Assembly (NCBI RefSeq): GCF_011039175.1
Contig: NZ_JAAKEN010000001.1
Location: forward strand, 62,001-126,000
DNA: 64,000 nucleotides
From: Slackia sp. ZJ119
GTDB taxonomy: Bacteria > Actinomycetota > Coriobacteriia > Coriobacteriales > Eggerthellaceae
Reading direction: 5' to 3'
The notes under the pieces are model-generated. The model saw nothing but the letters and a program-made list of their open reading frames with translations. It was not told where the DNA came from and did not search any database. Positions 1 through 12,400 of the stretch are shown in pieces. Position numbers and translations under genes: made by a program. Numbering within the stretch: position 1 is the stretch's first letter; each line of letters opens with the position of its first letter.

Positions 1-84
1 GAAGGCTTTGGGGAAAGCACGGCAAGTTGAAAAAGTAGGCATCCATCAGCGGAAATGCCAATCCGGGCTACAGGGACGCTTGGG
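1..84. other. Upstream non-coding stretch
   Basis: No gene can be supported here. The first ten codons in frame 1 end in TGA at 28-30 and could be the tail of an upstream gene, but nine residues are too few to tell. There is no T-tract terminator. A weak 5-bp inverted repeat (GGCAT/ATGCC, 38-60) is the only other structure seen. Confidence 0.5.
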
Positions 85-113
85 TTGGCACGAGTAGTCC
101 TCGCGGGTATAGA
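85..113 (+). promoter_or_regulatory. Candidate sigma70-type promoter of the giant gene
   Basis: TTGGCA at 85-90 matches the -35 consensus at five of six positions. TATAGA at 108-113 matches the -10 consensus at four of six. They are separated by exactly 17 bases, the optimal spacing. Transcription would start near 120, giving a leader of about 118 bases before the ATG. It is the best promoter-like pair in the leader and points the right way. No start site has been mapped, so this is inference from sequence. Confidence 0.55.
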
Positions 114-120
114 GGGTGGG

Positions 121-140
121 GTCGACGTGGCTTTGTCGAC
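121..140. repeat. GTCGAC inverted repeat just downstream of the promoter
   Basis: Two copies of the palindrome GTCGAC (121-126 and 135-140) are separated by eight bases. With flanking bases 119-120 and 141-142 the stem extends to 8 bp including one G-U pair. The position, immediately after the predicted transcription start, suits either an operator for a dimeric regulator or a leader hairpin. Nothing in the sequence separates these two options. Confidence 0.4.
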
Positions 141-161
141 TCAGGGAACGCCCCTTATACG
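133..161 (+). promoter_or_regulatory. Weaker second promoter candidate
   Basis: TTGTCG (133-138) and TATACG (156-161) are also 17 bases apart, each matching its consensus at four of six positions. The -35 element overlaps the right arm of the GTCGAC inverted repeat, so a repressor bound there would block it. The match is weaker than at 85-113 and the predicted start would fall inside the hairpin at 160-179. Confidence 0.2.
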
Positions 162-179
162 CGCGCGAGCGGGCGCGCG
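160..179 (+). other. G+C-rich hairpin in the 5' leader
   Basis: CGCGCGC (160-166) pairs with GCGCGCG (173-179) around a six-base loop, a very stable 7-bp stem. No U-tract follows, so it does not look like an intrinsic terminator. It lies about 48 bases upstream of the ribosome binding site and could stabilise the 5' end of an extremely long messenger. That role is inference. Confidence 0.45.
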
Positions 180-226
180 ATTGTGGCCAAGCGTCCGCTC
201 AAGGGGCCCCGAATCCTTTGTGAGGG

Positions 227-233
227 AAGGAGG
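227..233 (+). promoter_or_regulatory. Strong Shine-Dalgarno sequence for the giant gene
   Basis: AAGGAGG lies four bases upstream of the ATG at 238. It decides the start: the next in-frame ATGs (349 and 379) have no such sequence in front of them, and the stretch between 238 and 349 forms the N-region of the signal peptide. Confidence 0.85.
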
Positions 234-237
234 AACC

Positions 238-486
238 ATGTCTGAGCACACAACTTCTACACAATTTCAGACATCTGGCTCCAACCAGAACGTCGAGACT
301 CCCCTCGGCGCGACCGAATTCGACATCGCGGCGAACTACGCTGCGAACATGTCCCGGTTTGGCCAAAGCGGCCTTTCCATGGGCACCACGCCGCGGCAGC
401 TGAAGTGGCCGTCCAAGGTGCTTGCGGTCATGTTGTCGATCCTCGTCGGGTTGACGTCGTGGAACTCGATATCCATCGCCGAAGCG
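238..486 (+). other. Extended signal peptide, residues 1-83
   Basis: About 58 polar residues come first, followed by a basic patch (R53, K56, K60), a hydrophobic core (V61 to about W75) and an Ala-Glu-Ala cleavage site at residues 81-83. Cleavage is predicted after residue 83. The N-region is far longer than in an ordinary signal peptide. This recalls the extended or YSIRK-type signals of large Gram-positive surface proteins and autotransporters, but I see no YSIRK motif. It indicates Sec-dependent export. Confidence 0.75.
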
Positions 487-3400
487 CGGTCGATCGTCAT
501 CCCCGACGATGAGACGTCGCTGGCGAGCTCGCCGGCCGACGAAGGGGCTGATGCGAAAGCCGAAGACAAAGCCGCCCAGGACGGCGGCGACGAGGACAAG
601 GGCGACAAGCCCGACGGGGACGAAGACCCCGCGTCCGACTACAGCGAATTCCTTCCCGCAGACCTGGTTGAAGCCGACCAGGTTTTGCCGTCTCTTTCGG
701 AGTCCCTCACCTCCAAGACGACCGCCGGTGCCCTGACTGCAGCCGCTGTAGAAGCCAAGAACAAGAACCGCAAAGACGCCGACAAGCTCGATCCTGAAAA
801 GGCGCTGCAGGACGCCTTTGGCGAGCGCTTCGCTTACACCCTCACGCCGAGCGGCGCGCTGAAGGCATCTGACGGCTCGCATCAGATCGGCGGCAGCTCG
901 GTGGTGCTCGACGCATCGCTGGGCGATTTGGCCGACACGCTCGACGGCGGCTACCTCGGCGGCGCGGCAGACGGCGACGTCGTGGTCCTCACGTTCGAGG
1001 CGCCGTACGTGTATCAGCGCACGGGCAACGCGAACGGTGAAGACGACAAGGAGGGAGACTTAGCGGCTTCTTCCGAATCTAGTACTAAATCAGCACTTGA
1101 AGACGCAGCCGCAACCGAACTCGAGGCTGCGGCCGCCGTGGCGGAATCCGACGCCGGAAATGTGACCGTCGCGGCTGACGGCACCGAATACGTCCAAACC
1201 CTCAGCCGCGAGGAATGGCTCGCCAACGGCGGCGACAAGACAGGCGGCCGCGTGGCTCTTTCTGCGTCTGATCTGCCGCAAGGCTGGACCGCCTGGACCG
1301 AGCACGGCGGCAAGTACCTGAAGGCCACCCCTGAATCGCTGAAGGAAGGTCTGTCCGGTCGCATCGTGCTGCGCTACGAAGGCGCCCAGGACGACAACGG
1401 CGTCACGGTGAAGGAGACCCGCGGACGGCTGACGGCGGACGCCGCCATGCCGAGCCTGGTCGCCACGATTGCCGGCGACGTGCCCGCAGTCGTCGAGCTG
1501 CCTATCCACGGCGGCTTCATGGTAGGCAGCTATACCGCCGCCGACAACGCCGACGCCGACGACATCTATTACTCTTATATAAAGAATGGCGCCGCCACCG
1601 TGTGGGTCGACAATGCCGAGCCGACGCTGGCCGTCACCGCAGAGGTCAGCCCGCTTGACAAAGAGCCGACGATGGGCACCGAGCGCGGGTATGCCCCGTA
1701 CCTTGTCAAGGTGGTCGCCGCGAAAGGCAGCGAAATCGAGAAGAGCTGCACGGTGCGCCTTGTCGACGAGCCCGACGCAGAAGGCAAGGGCGGCTTGGAA
1801 TCCGACGGCCTGATAGCGCTGAACGTGACGAAGCTTTCTGAAGAAGAAGTGGCCGCCATCGATCCGACCGACTCGCAGACGTATTCCATCGCGCCGGCCG
1901 CGAAGGTGACCGAGGTGGCGCCGGGCATCGTTGAAGCCTCGTTTGCGGCTGACGCCGAAATGAACGAGGGCGACGCGCGGCTGTTCTACGTCGCCGTGCC
2001 CTACGAGATCGAATCGCTGAACTTGCCCGAGGGCGCCGAGTGGTACGACGCCACGCAGCTTTCCTTTAGCGTGACCGCGGATCTGAATGCGAAGTTGGTA
2101 CAGGAAGAGAAGCTTATCGACGCCGAGAAGCCTGAAGACGCGCTGGCGGAAGAGGAAGCCGAATTCGTGTGCCCGCCCATCATGCAAGAGGTGTGGTTCT
2201 ATCCGCCGACCGAGCAGCCCGCCGAAGACGAGGGCGAGCAGCAGCCTGCAGAAGACCAGTCCGTCGAAGGCGACGAGGCCGAAGGCGAGCAGCCCGCCGA
2301 GGGCGAGCAGCAGGACGGGGAAGACCAGCCCGCAGAAGGCGAGCAGCTCGCAGAAGAGCAGTCCGCCGAGGGCGAGCAGCAGGACGAGGAGTACCGGCCT
2401 GCGGACGACGAGCAGCAGCCTGCCGATGAAACCGGCACTGACGAGCAGCTGGAGAACCCCTTCCTCGACCTGCCGCAGTACGACCCGGCCGTGACCGAGG
2501 CCATCGCCGGCACCAGCCTGCGTGCGGTCAAAGCGCCGCTTGGCCGCACGGCCTTCATGCTGCCGGCGTCCGCCAAGCCGCCCGCCGCCGAAAAGGGCCG
2601 CGGCGAGGATACCGAGCTGACGACGACGTTCTATCGCGCGTTTTCGACTCGCGCCACCTATTCGCTTGCGCCGCCGATGAGTGCAAACACCGCCACGCTC
2701 ACTGACGCCAACTTCAACCCGACGATCATTCCGAACGGCTTGTCCACCAACCTGGGCAACAACGTGTATCTGGTCAACTCCAAGGAAACGCCGTCGCTCA
2801 GCTTGCAGATCCTCGGCAGCGGCACCGGCTACTGGGGCGGCTACAGCGCCTACGGCGAAGACTTCTACGGCACTTACACGAAGCCGGAGGAGGGCACCGC
2901 GTACGTCTATGCGAAGAGCCAGGAACTGGCCGAAGCAGATCCTACGAAAGTAAAAGACTTTACGGACAGCGCAACCGAAAACCAGCTTACCGGCGAAGCG
3001 GCCGCTGCGGCTGCCGACAGAGCTATCGCGTACGCCGAGGGCAAAGCCGGCGCAGACGAAAACGAAGGCGACGGCTTTGGGCCGCTCAACTACCGGACAG
3101 AAATCGAGGCGGCGGAAAACCGGCAGGGTGCTCTGGCTACCGAGATTAAGACCAAACAAGCCGAGATTGGAACGTATGATGAAGCCATCGAAATGGCGCG
3201 GCAGGTCATCAATGCGTATCCGTCGGAGCAAGAATCTTATCCAGATTGGACGAGCCATATCTCGCTAACCGAGGACAATACGGCCGTGTTTTTGGCTCTT
3301 GGGGCTCGAATAGGCTATACGGGCTCCCCTACTAAATCAGCCGTCGAGCAAGCCATTGAATACTTCCAAGAACAAAAGGAGACCGCCGAAACCGCCATCA

Positions 3401-6400
3401 AGAACGACGAAGCCGAGATCGCCAGGCTTACAGACGAAGTGCGCTCGCTCAAAATCCAGGACTACAACGAGCAGAAGGACGCTCGCGGCTACGAGGAAAT
3501 GCGATCGCACCTGTACCTGCATGTGCCTTACCTGTACAAGAACCCGGCCGGCGGCATCAACTCCACCTATTCCTATGCGGACTGGCAGGCCCACGGCGGC
3601 AGCTATGACTCCGAGGGCGGTCCGGCCAACAGCGAAGCGCCGCTGTTCGCCATCAACTTCGGCACCAACGTCGAGACCATTCTGAACTATTGGAACGTCT
3701 ACCTTATTCCGGATCCGAGCGAACAGAACAAACGCATTTTGCTCAACGACGTGCTTCAGATCAGTCCTGGCGACACCAAGAGGCTTGACGATCTGTGCGA
3801 GAAGGCTGGCGTCAACATCAGGGGACTCAACTTCAAGCAGGGCGTGTCCGGCATCATCATGTTCGAGTGGCATGGCGCACAGGGCTCCGACCCCACCAAC
3901 ACCGGCTACGAAGAGCGCATGTACTCGACCGGCTTGAACCAGCGCGTGCCCAACGGCACCATCGCCATGCTGGGCGACATCCCCGAAAACGGCGGCGGCG
4001 ACATCTTGCTCGGCGGCGACACCTATGCCTGGACGAGCGTCAACGGCTCTATCGCCACCACCTTCTACCCCAGTAGCAGGCGTGGGATGAGGTTCAATGC
4101 GGCGCTGGGCGTAGGCCACAACAACTCCGTGCGCAAGATCACGCTGCTGAAGACCAACCTCACGTGGGAAAGCACCTATAAGGCCATTTCCAACAATATC
4201 TTGTTCGACCGCTACAATTATATGGTATACAAGATCGACACCGCCAACACGTCGACGGGCAATTCCGAAATCGACCATCTGACGTACTTCTTCAACGTCA
4301 CGAACACCGGCGAAGGCGGTTACGGCATTACGCCGCAGGACCTGAAACAGTGGTACTACAACAACGGCAACCCCGTCATGAACATGATGGACGAAAGTCA
4401 GCAGCTGGTCGCCGACCAGTTCGTCGGCATTCCCAACAAGGGCGGCGTGCTCATCTACAACACCACCAACTGGGTGGATGCCGACTACAAAGCGCTCGAC
4501 ATGCGCCAGTTCAGCAATTTGGACTCCATCATGGAGCGCGCCGAAGCTCGCAAGCGCATCTACACGGCCGACCTCGACGTGAAGGGCCCCGTGACGGTGC
4601 AGGTGAAGGGCGGCCAGAAGTTCGAGTTCAACCACAAGGGTGAACTGAAAATCAACGACGGTGCGGCTGAGCCATTGGAGAACGAGACTCATGTCTATGC
4701 CTCAGAAGGCGGCACGCCTGTCACCGTGAAGTGGAACAAAGACCTGCGCGAATGGGTCAACACTGCAAACAACGACATCGTGACCATCCCGAATTGGTAC
4801 GGCGATGTGACACCCGACGAAGACGGCAAGTTGGCGCTGTACAACGAAGAGACCGGCGAGCTGACGGTTACGCCCGATGGCGCCATCATGCAGTCCAACG
4901 GCAGCGGTACGTACACCTACACGCCGAAGGACTGGCGCCTGGAGCTGCGCGTCACGCCCAAGACGCAGGAAGACATCGATAACGAAACCGTCACCACCAC
5001 GCAGCATCTTGAGCGCGTTGTAGAAGAAAAGACCGCTGAAGACGGGACTAAAACTAAGCAAGTCACCTTCAGGGACATCGACAAAAACCGCACGGTTGCC
5101 ATCAACGACGCTTTCAAGAACTCCGCGACGGGAGTGCATGAGCCTCGCGATGGGTCAGTGGAACTCAACGGCGGCACCACCACCATCACCTTTACTCGGA
5201 CTGAAGACTTGGTCGATCCGGAAAAGAATGACGGCAACTACATCTATATCTACGAAACCGTTCAAAAGCCCGACAGCAACGTGAACGTGCGGATGCGTCT
5301 CATGTCGCGCGGCGACGGCGATGAGGCCACCGCCACCTACGACTACGCCGGCGGCACTGGCACGCGCACCTTCATCTACGATCGCGCTACCGACAATCTG
5401 CCAGCAAACAAGATAGAACCAAGGTTCGACGACAAAGGCAACCCCGAGATCACGACGCAGGCCATTCCGTACCAAACCAACGGGCAGACCGGCCAGGTGA
5501 ACTTCCGCTTGTACGACACCGAAGGCGGACATTTGTTCCCTCGTGACAAGGTGGTCGACTACACGTATCTTGAAGGCGGCACCCCGCAAAGCATCATCGT
5601 GGAATCGGATACCGCCGCAGCTGGCAACACGCCCACCTGGAAGGATCTCCAGGGCAATGCGGTCACGCTCGCCCCTGTCCACACCATGGAAACCGTGTCC
5701 ACCTACAACTACACGCCGCAGGACCAAGATGGAAGCGCACCGGTGCGGGTCTACCTCTCAGCCGACGGCTCTTATTACCGGGTCGACAACAGCAAACAGG
5801 TGGTGCCGAAGGAGGGCGACACGCTGGAGCCGGACAACCAATCCGAATACCTCTACACGTTCACGCCCGACGGCACCCCGCAAACGGTCGCCGGCAACGG
5901 CGTGTCCACCTGTATCATGGCGGTGCCGTACACCACGAATTTGAAGAGAAGCATCGGCGCGTTGGGCGAGGGCTATTACGTTGACCTGGACCCGTTGACC
6001 ACCGTTCGCTTCGGCAAGCTGGGCTATACGAAGGACTACACCTGGTCTGACACAGTCGCTCCTTTCAGCAGCATGTTCAAAGGCCCCGAGGGGTCTATGG
6101 AGGTGAAGAAGTACATCTGGGAGATCCAGAACAACGAGCTGGAGAAGGTCACATCCACGGAAAACAGCTACTTGGGCTATCCGGTCACGTATGAAATCGG
6201 CGACATCAAGCTGTCGGGCAACATGCCGCTGTATGGCAAAAACCCGCTGTCGACCACGGTCGGCCCGGACATCATCGACCAGCTGCCTGACTACTTCCAT
6301 CTGTACAACATCGAGATCGACGTCACGTCGACGTCGAACGATGCCAAGACCGCGCTGGCGCAGTATTTCAACACCAACACCGGCAACGGCGTGTCGGACA

Positions 6401-9400
6401 CCGGCGCCGTCACCATGGGTGACTTCGTCGACGGCATCGACCCTGACTACGAGCGGGGAACAAACGTCGTGCAGTTCCGCGTGTCCTTCCCCAGCCAAGT
6501 GGCAAACGAGCTGGACTACACATGGATCAACATGGGCGCCCCGAAGTACGTGGAAAACTCCAAAAAGGAAGTCGGCACGGACGACGAGGGGAACACGCTC
6601 AACAAGTACACCTTCCGTCTGGGCGGCACGACGTATGAAGACGCCATCGCCACGCGCATGGCGCAGCGCGAGACGACCGACGCCGAAAACAACACGACAT
6701 TTGGCACCATCGCCAGCGTGCCGGGCTTCCAGAAGAACCTTGGCGACACCGAACCGTCTGAATACCAGTTCACCGGCATGTTCCGCGTGAACATGAAGAC
6801 GCCGGTCGAAAACGGCCAGACGCTGCCAGTGGCCGTGCGCGTGACCGGCGCCATGACGCTGCCCACCTTGAACTATGTGAACAGTGCGCATATCGAATAC
6901 GGTCTGCGCACGTGGAATTACGCGAATTCGGCTTATACGTCGCAGGCCGACGTGACCCCTTCGGCTTCGGCCGTCTATACGGTCGCGCTCAAGCCCGACC
7001 CGAAACTGAGCGCCACGGCGCTTGCGAAGGCGGTCGTACCGTTCCAGAAGAACGCCGAGATCGGTCCGGAGCGCACGACGAAGAACGCTGCGCTGCAGCC
7101 GGTGTTCCAACGTTCGGGCGCAGGCTGGCGCTTCACGCTTGACAACAAGTCGAAGTCCAAAATGAAGCCGGCCGTTTTCTCGATGGGGACCGTCTATGAA
7201 GACCCGCAGAACTCTTGCCAGGGCTACAACGCCGAGTCCATCAACTTGTCGAAGGGCCTGCTTGCCCACAGCAAGATCAGCAAGGTCGAAATCGTCTCCA
7301 AGAAAAAACTCGACAACGCGCTTGCCGGATCGACAACTCAAACGCGGACCTTGTCGATGAGCGATCTCAACGAGAAATACCTGGACAGCGAGAGTAAAAA
7401 CATCATCATCAAGAAGGGTGCGTGGGACAACGAGTATTTGGTTTCGGTGAAGATCTACTTCGACGAATTCGATTCCATCCAGGAACTGGCGGTTGGCTCC
7501 AACGGACCTTGCCAGGTTGAAATCGTCGGCACGCCGGTGGGCTTGGCTCTCATGGAAATGACGGGCACCTTCTCGACGACGTATGAAGACTATGCGCAGA
7601 ACCAAAAGGTGCGCAACGTCGCCGCTTCTCCCGCCAAGGCCTCTTTCGTGTCCATGAAGGCGCCGTACCGGCCCATCATCACCGTGCAGGGCATGCGCGA
7701 CTCCACGTTCACGGAGCAAGGCACTGGCGACTATGGCGCCACGCTGGGCGCCTTGGATCTGGTGAGGACGAACAACGTGGTCACTCAGGCAAGGCCGTCC
7801 AAGTATGAGGCGGGTGGACATGCCACGTCGCCGTTCAATACCTACAACTACTTTGAAGGCTATCCGGGCATTCCGGGCACCGGCTGGCGCATCGGCATAT
7901 CGAACGACTCCGAGTTCGACATGGGCAACACCGTCATCAAGGTGGGCACCGTGCTGGCTGAATCGAAGGGCGCCGGCAAGATCGCGACGCAGGCCAACCA
8001 GGTCGCCTCCATGCCTATTCCGTTCAAGGACGCCGACGAAGGAAGCGGGTTGGAGTACTTTGACGCGAAATACCTGGTCATCAGCCCGGATATGTGGCAG
8101 ACCTCGAAAGGCCAGAAGACCGAGTACAAAACCGAAAACGGCGTCTTTGTGAAGGACGGCAATGGCGACCTTGTGACCGAGACGGTTGACGCCATTGTCC
8201 GCAAAGGCGGTGTGTTTGGCGACTTGGTACTGAAATACAACTTGAAGTCCGAAGCGAACGATGCTCCTGAGCACACGTTCGCCATCGACGGCGCCTACTT
8301 GCGCGCCGTGGCCGAGCAAAACAAGCAGACGCTTGGCGACGATGGCCAGGTGGTGGAAGGCGATCGGCAGCCCTTGCTGTCTGTCGCTGAGGAAGCCAAG
8401 CTTGAAAACCTGAAGACCGACTCGGACGAGCAGAAAAAGTTCTTGGATTCGATTGACGCCAAGGCCGCAGCGGCAAGGCTTCACGGCATCACCATGAACG
8501 AGGCCGGCTACATCATCATCGACTTGAAAAAGGTGGCCAGCAGCGGGTTGCTGTCCAAGGGCGCGGCCGAAGGCGCCAATCTGCCCGCCGACTTCTACCT
8601 GCGCGGCTTCGATCTGGCCATGGAAAACTTCGGCTATGGCCTGAAGCCGGACGGCAGCGCGTTCATCGACGTGTATGGCCAGCTTGAAAACGTCCAGACC
8701 ACCGAAGACGACCTGTGGCTGGGCGCCACGTTCACGACCGATTACGGCAATGCTGCGTGGGATACCGCCATCGACAGCAAGGGCGTGCTGTTTGCGGCCC
8801 ACACGCCCCACGGCATGAAAGTGACCGTGCGCAGCATGAGGCAGGCCGCATCGCTGGGCGACCCGAACGCCAAACTTGGCAATGACGAAAAAGTAATCGT
8901 GACCGACGCCGCCAACACCGAAGGGGTGCACGAGGCGTACTTGAACCAGGAAGGCTCGGGCTGGCGCATCAACTTGACGAACACGTCCTCTTACGCCATG
9001 CCTAAGGCTGTCCTGCGTGCGGGCGAGGTGCTGACCAATTCGCTCGGAAGCAATACGTCGACAAGGCAGGTGTACGCGGTTTCCAACGAAACGGGCCTCG
9101 CGCACAGCGACAATCGCATTCTGTATCGCGACGGGAAGCCGGACAGCAACCTTGTGAACTTCCGCGCGTCGCATTTGGTAGCCAGCGCGGCTGTGGCCGA
9201 AGCCGCCACCTACGGCGACTTGACGCTTGAATTCGTGCATGACGGCGACGGCAAGACGAACGACCAGTCGCGGGAGCAGTTCGTGATCGACGGCGCGTAT
9301 CTGCGTGCGGCGGCCGAGCAGGGCGACGCGGGCAGCATTAATGCGGAAGCGGCCAAGAACGTCGGCATTGCCAAGAATGACGGCGGGTTCCTCGTGGTCG

Positions 9401-12400
9401 ACCTTGCGAAGCTGGCGAAGAGCGGGCTGACGACCAAGGGCGGCACCGCTACCTTCCCCGCCGACTACTATCTCTGCGGGTTCAGGCAGGAATTCACAGA
9501 CTTCAAGGGCAACGTTACGTCTGAAGATGCCTACATCGACGTGTACGGCGCGGTGGTCAACCTCGGCGAGATGACGTTCGGCGCCTCGTTTGAGACGAAC
9601 TACGCCAAGCCGCGCTGGAACAGCGGCATTGACGCGCAGGGCAAAATGTGGGGTGCTCGCGCACCGTACAAGCTGGGCGTGAAAGTGGAAGGCATGCGCG
9701 ACAAGCCGACGTCCAAGAGGGGCAACACCGAAAACGCTGTGACCGATCCTAAGAATAGGTACAGCATTCTTGAAGCCTTCATGGACCAGCCGGGCAGCGG
9801 CTGGCGCGTCACGCTGACCAACCCCACCGACTACCAGGCTCCCGAAACCGTCGTGCGCGTCGGCAACGTGCTGGAGGGCTCCCTCAATACCAATGACAGC
9901 GTCAATGCATGGACCGGCAAAGAAGTGGTCGCCACGTCCAACGAAGGCCTGACGCACACGGCCCGCGCCATCCAGCATCGCGACACCGATCCGGAAAGCG
10001 GCCTCGTGAACTTCCGTGCGTCGCACATCGTTGCGAGCAAGGGCGTGACCGACAACGCCACCTACGGCGACCTGACCATCACGTATCTGCCTGACGTCAA
10101 TGCTAGGGGCGCCCAGGAAGAGAAGACGTTCACCATCGACGGCGCGTATCTGCGCGTGGCTGCCGGCCAGGCCGAAGGCGATACCGAGACCATCGGCGAG
10201 CAAGAAATCAATGCTGCCGAAACCGCAAAGGTCGGCATCACGGCCAGCAACGGAGAGGTGTCCATCGATCTGGCGAAGCTGGCTCAAAGCGATCTGGCGG
10301 GCGCAAAAGAGGGAGAAGGCACCTTCCCGACCAACTATTATCTGCGCGGCTTCGACCTGAAGCTGACGAACTTCTCCGAGCAGGTGAGGGACGAGTCGAA
10401 TGCGTACCTGGAAGTGCACGGCAAGGCGATGAACCCGAGCGTGCGCATGACGCTCGGCGCGTCGTTTGAAACCGACTTCGACATCAAAAAGTGGAACAGC
10501 GGCATCGACGCCCAGGGCAACATCTGGGGCGCCCGCCTGCCGCATCGTTTGGGCGTCGAGGTGCAGGGCATGCGCCATTCGGTCACGTACGGCGCCAATC
10601 CTGAGAAGATCGACAACACGGAAAGCCCCGTGACTGACACCGACAACACGGGCAACGTGCTGGAAGCCTACCTGAACCATGGCGGCAGCGGCTGGCGCAT
10701 CAACGTGTCGAACGGCGCCTATGTCGTGCCCCGTGCCGTGCTGCATGTGGGCAGCGTGCTGGAAGGCTCTATTGGAACAAGCAACCCGGCGTACAGAATA
10801 GGCCAACAGATCAACGCTGAAAACGAGACGGGCCTTCACCACGTTGACCGCTATGTGCCGTATCGCGACACCGCCGAAAAGGGCGGGTTGGAATGGTTCG
10901 ACGCATCGGCCATCGTGATAGGCAAGGGCCTCAAGGATGATGCCGACTATGGCGATCTGCACATCCAGTACTTCCTTGGCGGCAACGACGACGGCGGCAA
11001 GCCGCGCACGAATGGCCAACGGCTGAACACCTTTGTCATCGACGGCGCGTACCTGCGTGTGGCGAGCGGCCAGGAGCCCAGCGCAACCGTGAACGGCGAA
11101 ACCATCACGGCTGACGTGGCTCGTCAGCGGGGCATCTACACGATGACGGGCAACTCCGAGCAGGCGCTCAACACCGGTGCGCTCGTCATCGACCTGGCGA
11201 AGGTGGCCACAAGCCAGCTGAAGGGCAAGAACAGCGACGCCACTTTCCCGACCAACTATTATCTGCGCGGCTTCTCCCTGGATCTGACCAACTTCATCAG
11301 CACGGGTTCTGACGACGACGCCTACGTTGACGTGTACGGCGCGGCGATGAACATCGGCCGCATGCCGCTCGGCGCGTCGCTGCAAACTGTCTACGATCTG
11401 CATAAGTGGGACAGCGGCATCGATGCACAGGGCCAGATCTGGGGCGCCCGCGCACCGTACAAGCTGGAACTGACCGTGAAGGCCATGCGCGAGGCTCCCG
11501 CGCCTGGCAAGGATGATGCCACGTACACGCGCGTGGGCGGTGACGTCGAAGGCTATATCTTCGACAAGGGCAGCGGCTGGCGCGTGAACATTTCCAACGA
11601 CGCAGAATACGGCATCGAGAAGGCCGTCGTTCGGGGCGGCGTCGTGCTGAGCGAAGGCTTGGGCACGAAGACCGACATCCGCAGCAGCTCGCCCATCATC
11701 AAGGCGCACAATTCGCTTGACTACGGTCGCACGGACAGGAAGATTCCGTACCGCGACACCGAGTATTCAGAGCAGGGCTACGTTGGCCTGACCGACTTCG
11801 AAGCGCAGTACCTGGCCATCAGCCCACAGGTGTACGGCGAGAAAGGCGGCCAGCTGGGCGACTTGACGCTGCAGTACTTTGACGACACGAAGCTCGCCGG
11901 CGAACAGCAAGAGCAGAAGCTCGTCATCCCGGGCGCGTACCTGCGAGCGGTCGCCGGTCAAGAGGGAACCGAGCTGCCGCTGCCGGCTGACGCGGGCGAG
12001 AATGACGAGCCGCAGCAGGCGACGGTTGCGGCGGCGAGTGCGCTTGGCATCACGAAACGCGCCGATGACGACTTCATCATCATCGACTTCGCCGCGCTGC
12101 AAGATGCCGAAGGCGCCATCAGTCTGCCTGAAACGTTCTATCTGCGCGGCTTCGAGCTGAAGCTGACCGACTTCAAGCCGGGCCTGAAGCAGGAAGACAA
12201 CGCGTTCATCGAGGTGAACGGCACGATCGTCAACCAGGACGACATGTATTTCGGTGCCACGTGGGAAACCGATTACGAGCGCGTGAGGTGGAACAGCGCG
12301 GTCGACTCTCAGGCGCTGCTGCGCGGCCGACCGTATCCCATCGATGGCACGCCGGCGTTGAGCGATTACGTCATTAAGACGTACGGCCAGACAGACCCGG

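Noticed and set aside
1-30. Tail of an upstream gene ending at TGA 28-30
   Set aside because: Nine residues cannot be assigned, and other frames across 1-84 are equally plausible.
160-179. Intrinsic terminator of an upstream gene
   Set aside because: The hairpin is stable but no T-tract follows, and it lies within the leader of the giant gene.
5308-5316. RGD tripeptide, a possible integrin-binding site
   Set aside because: Several RGD matches are expected by chance in a protein this long. Nothing around it suggests an exposed binding loop.
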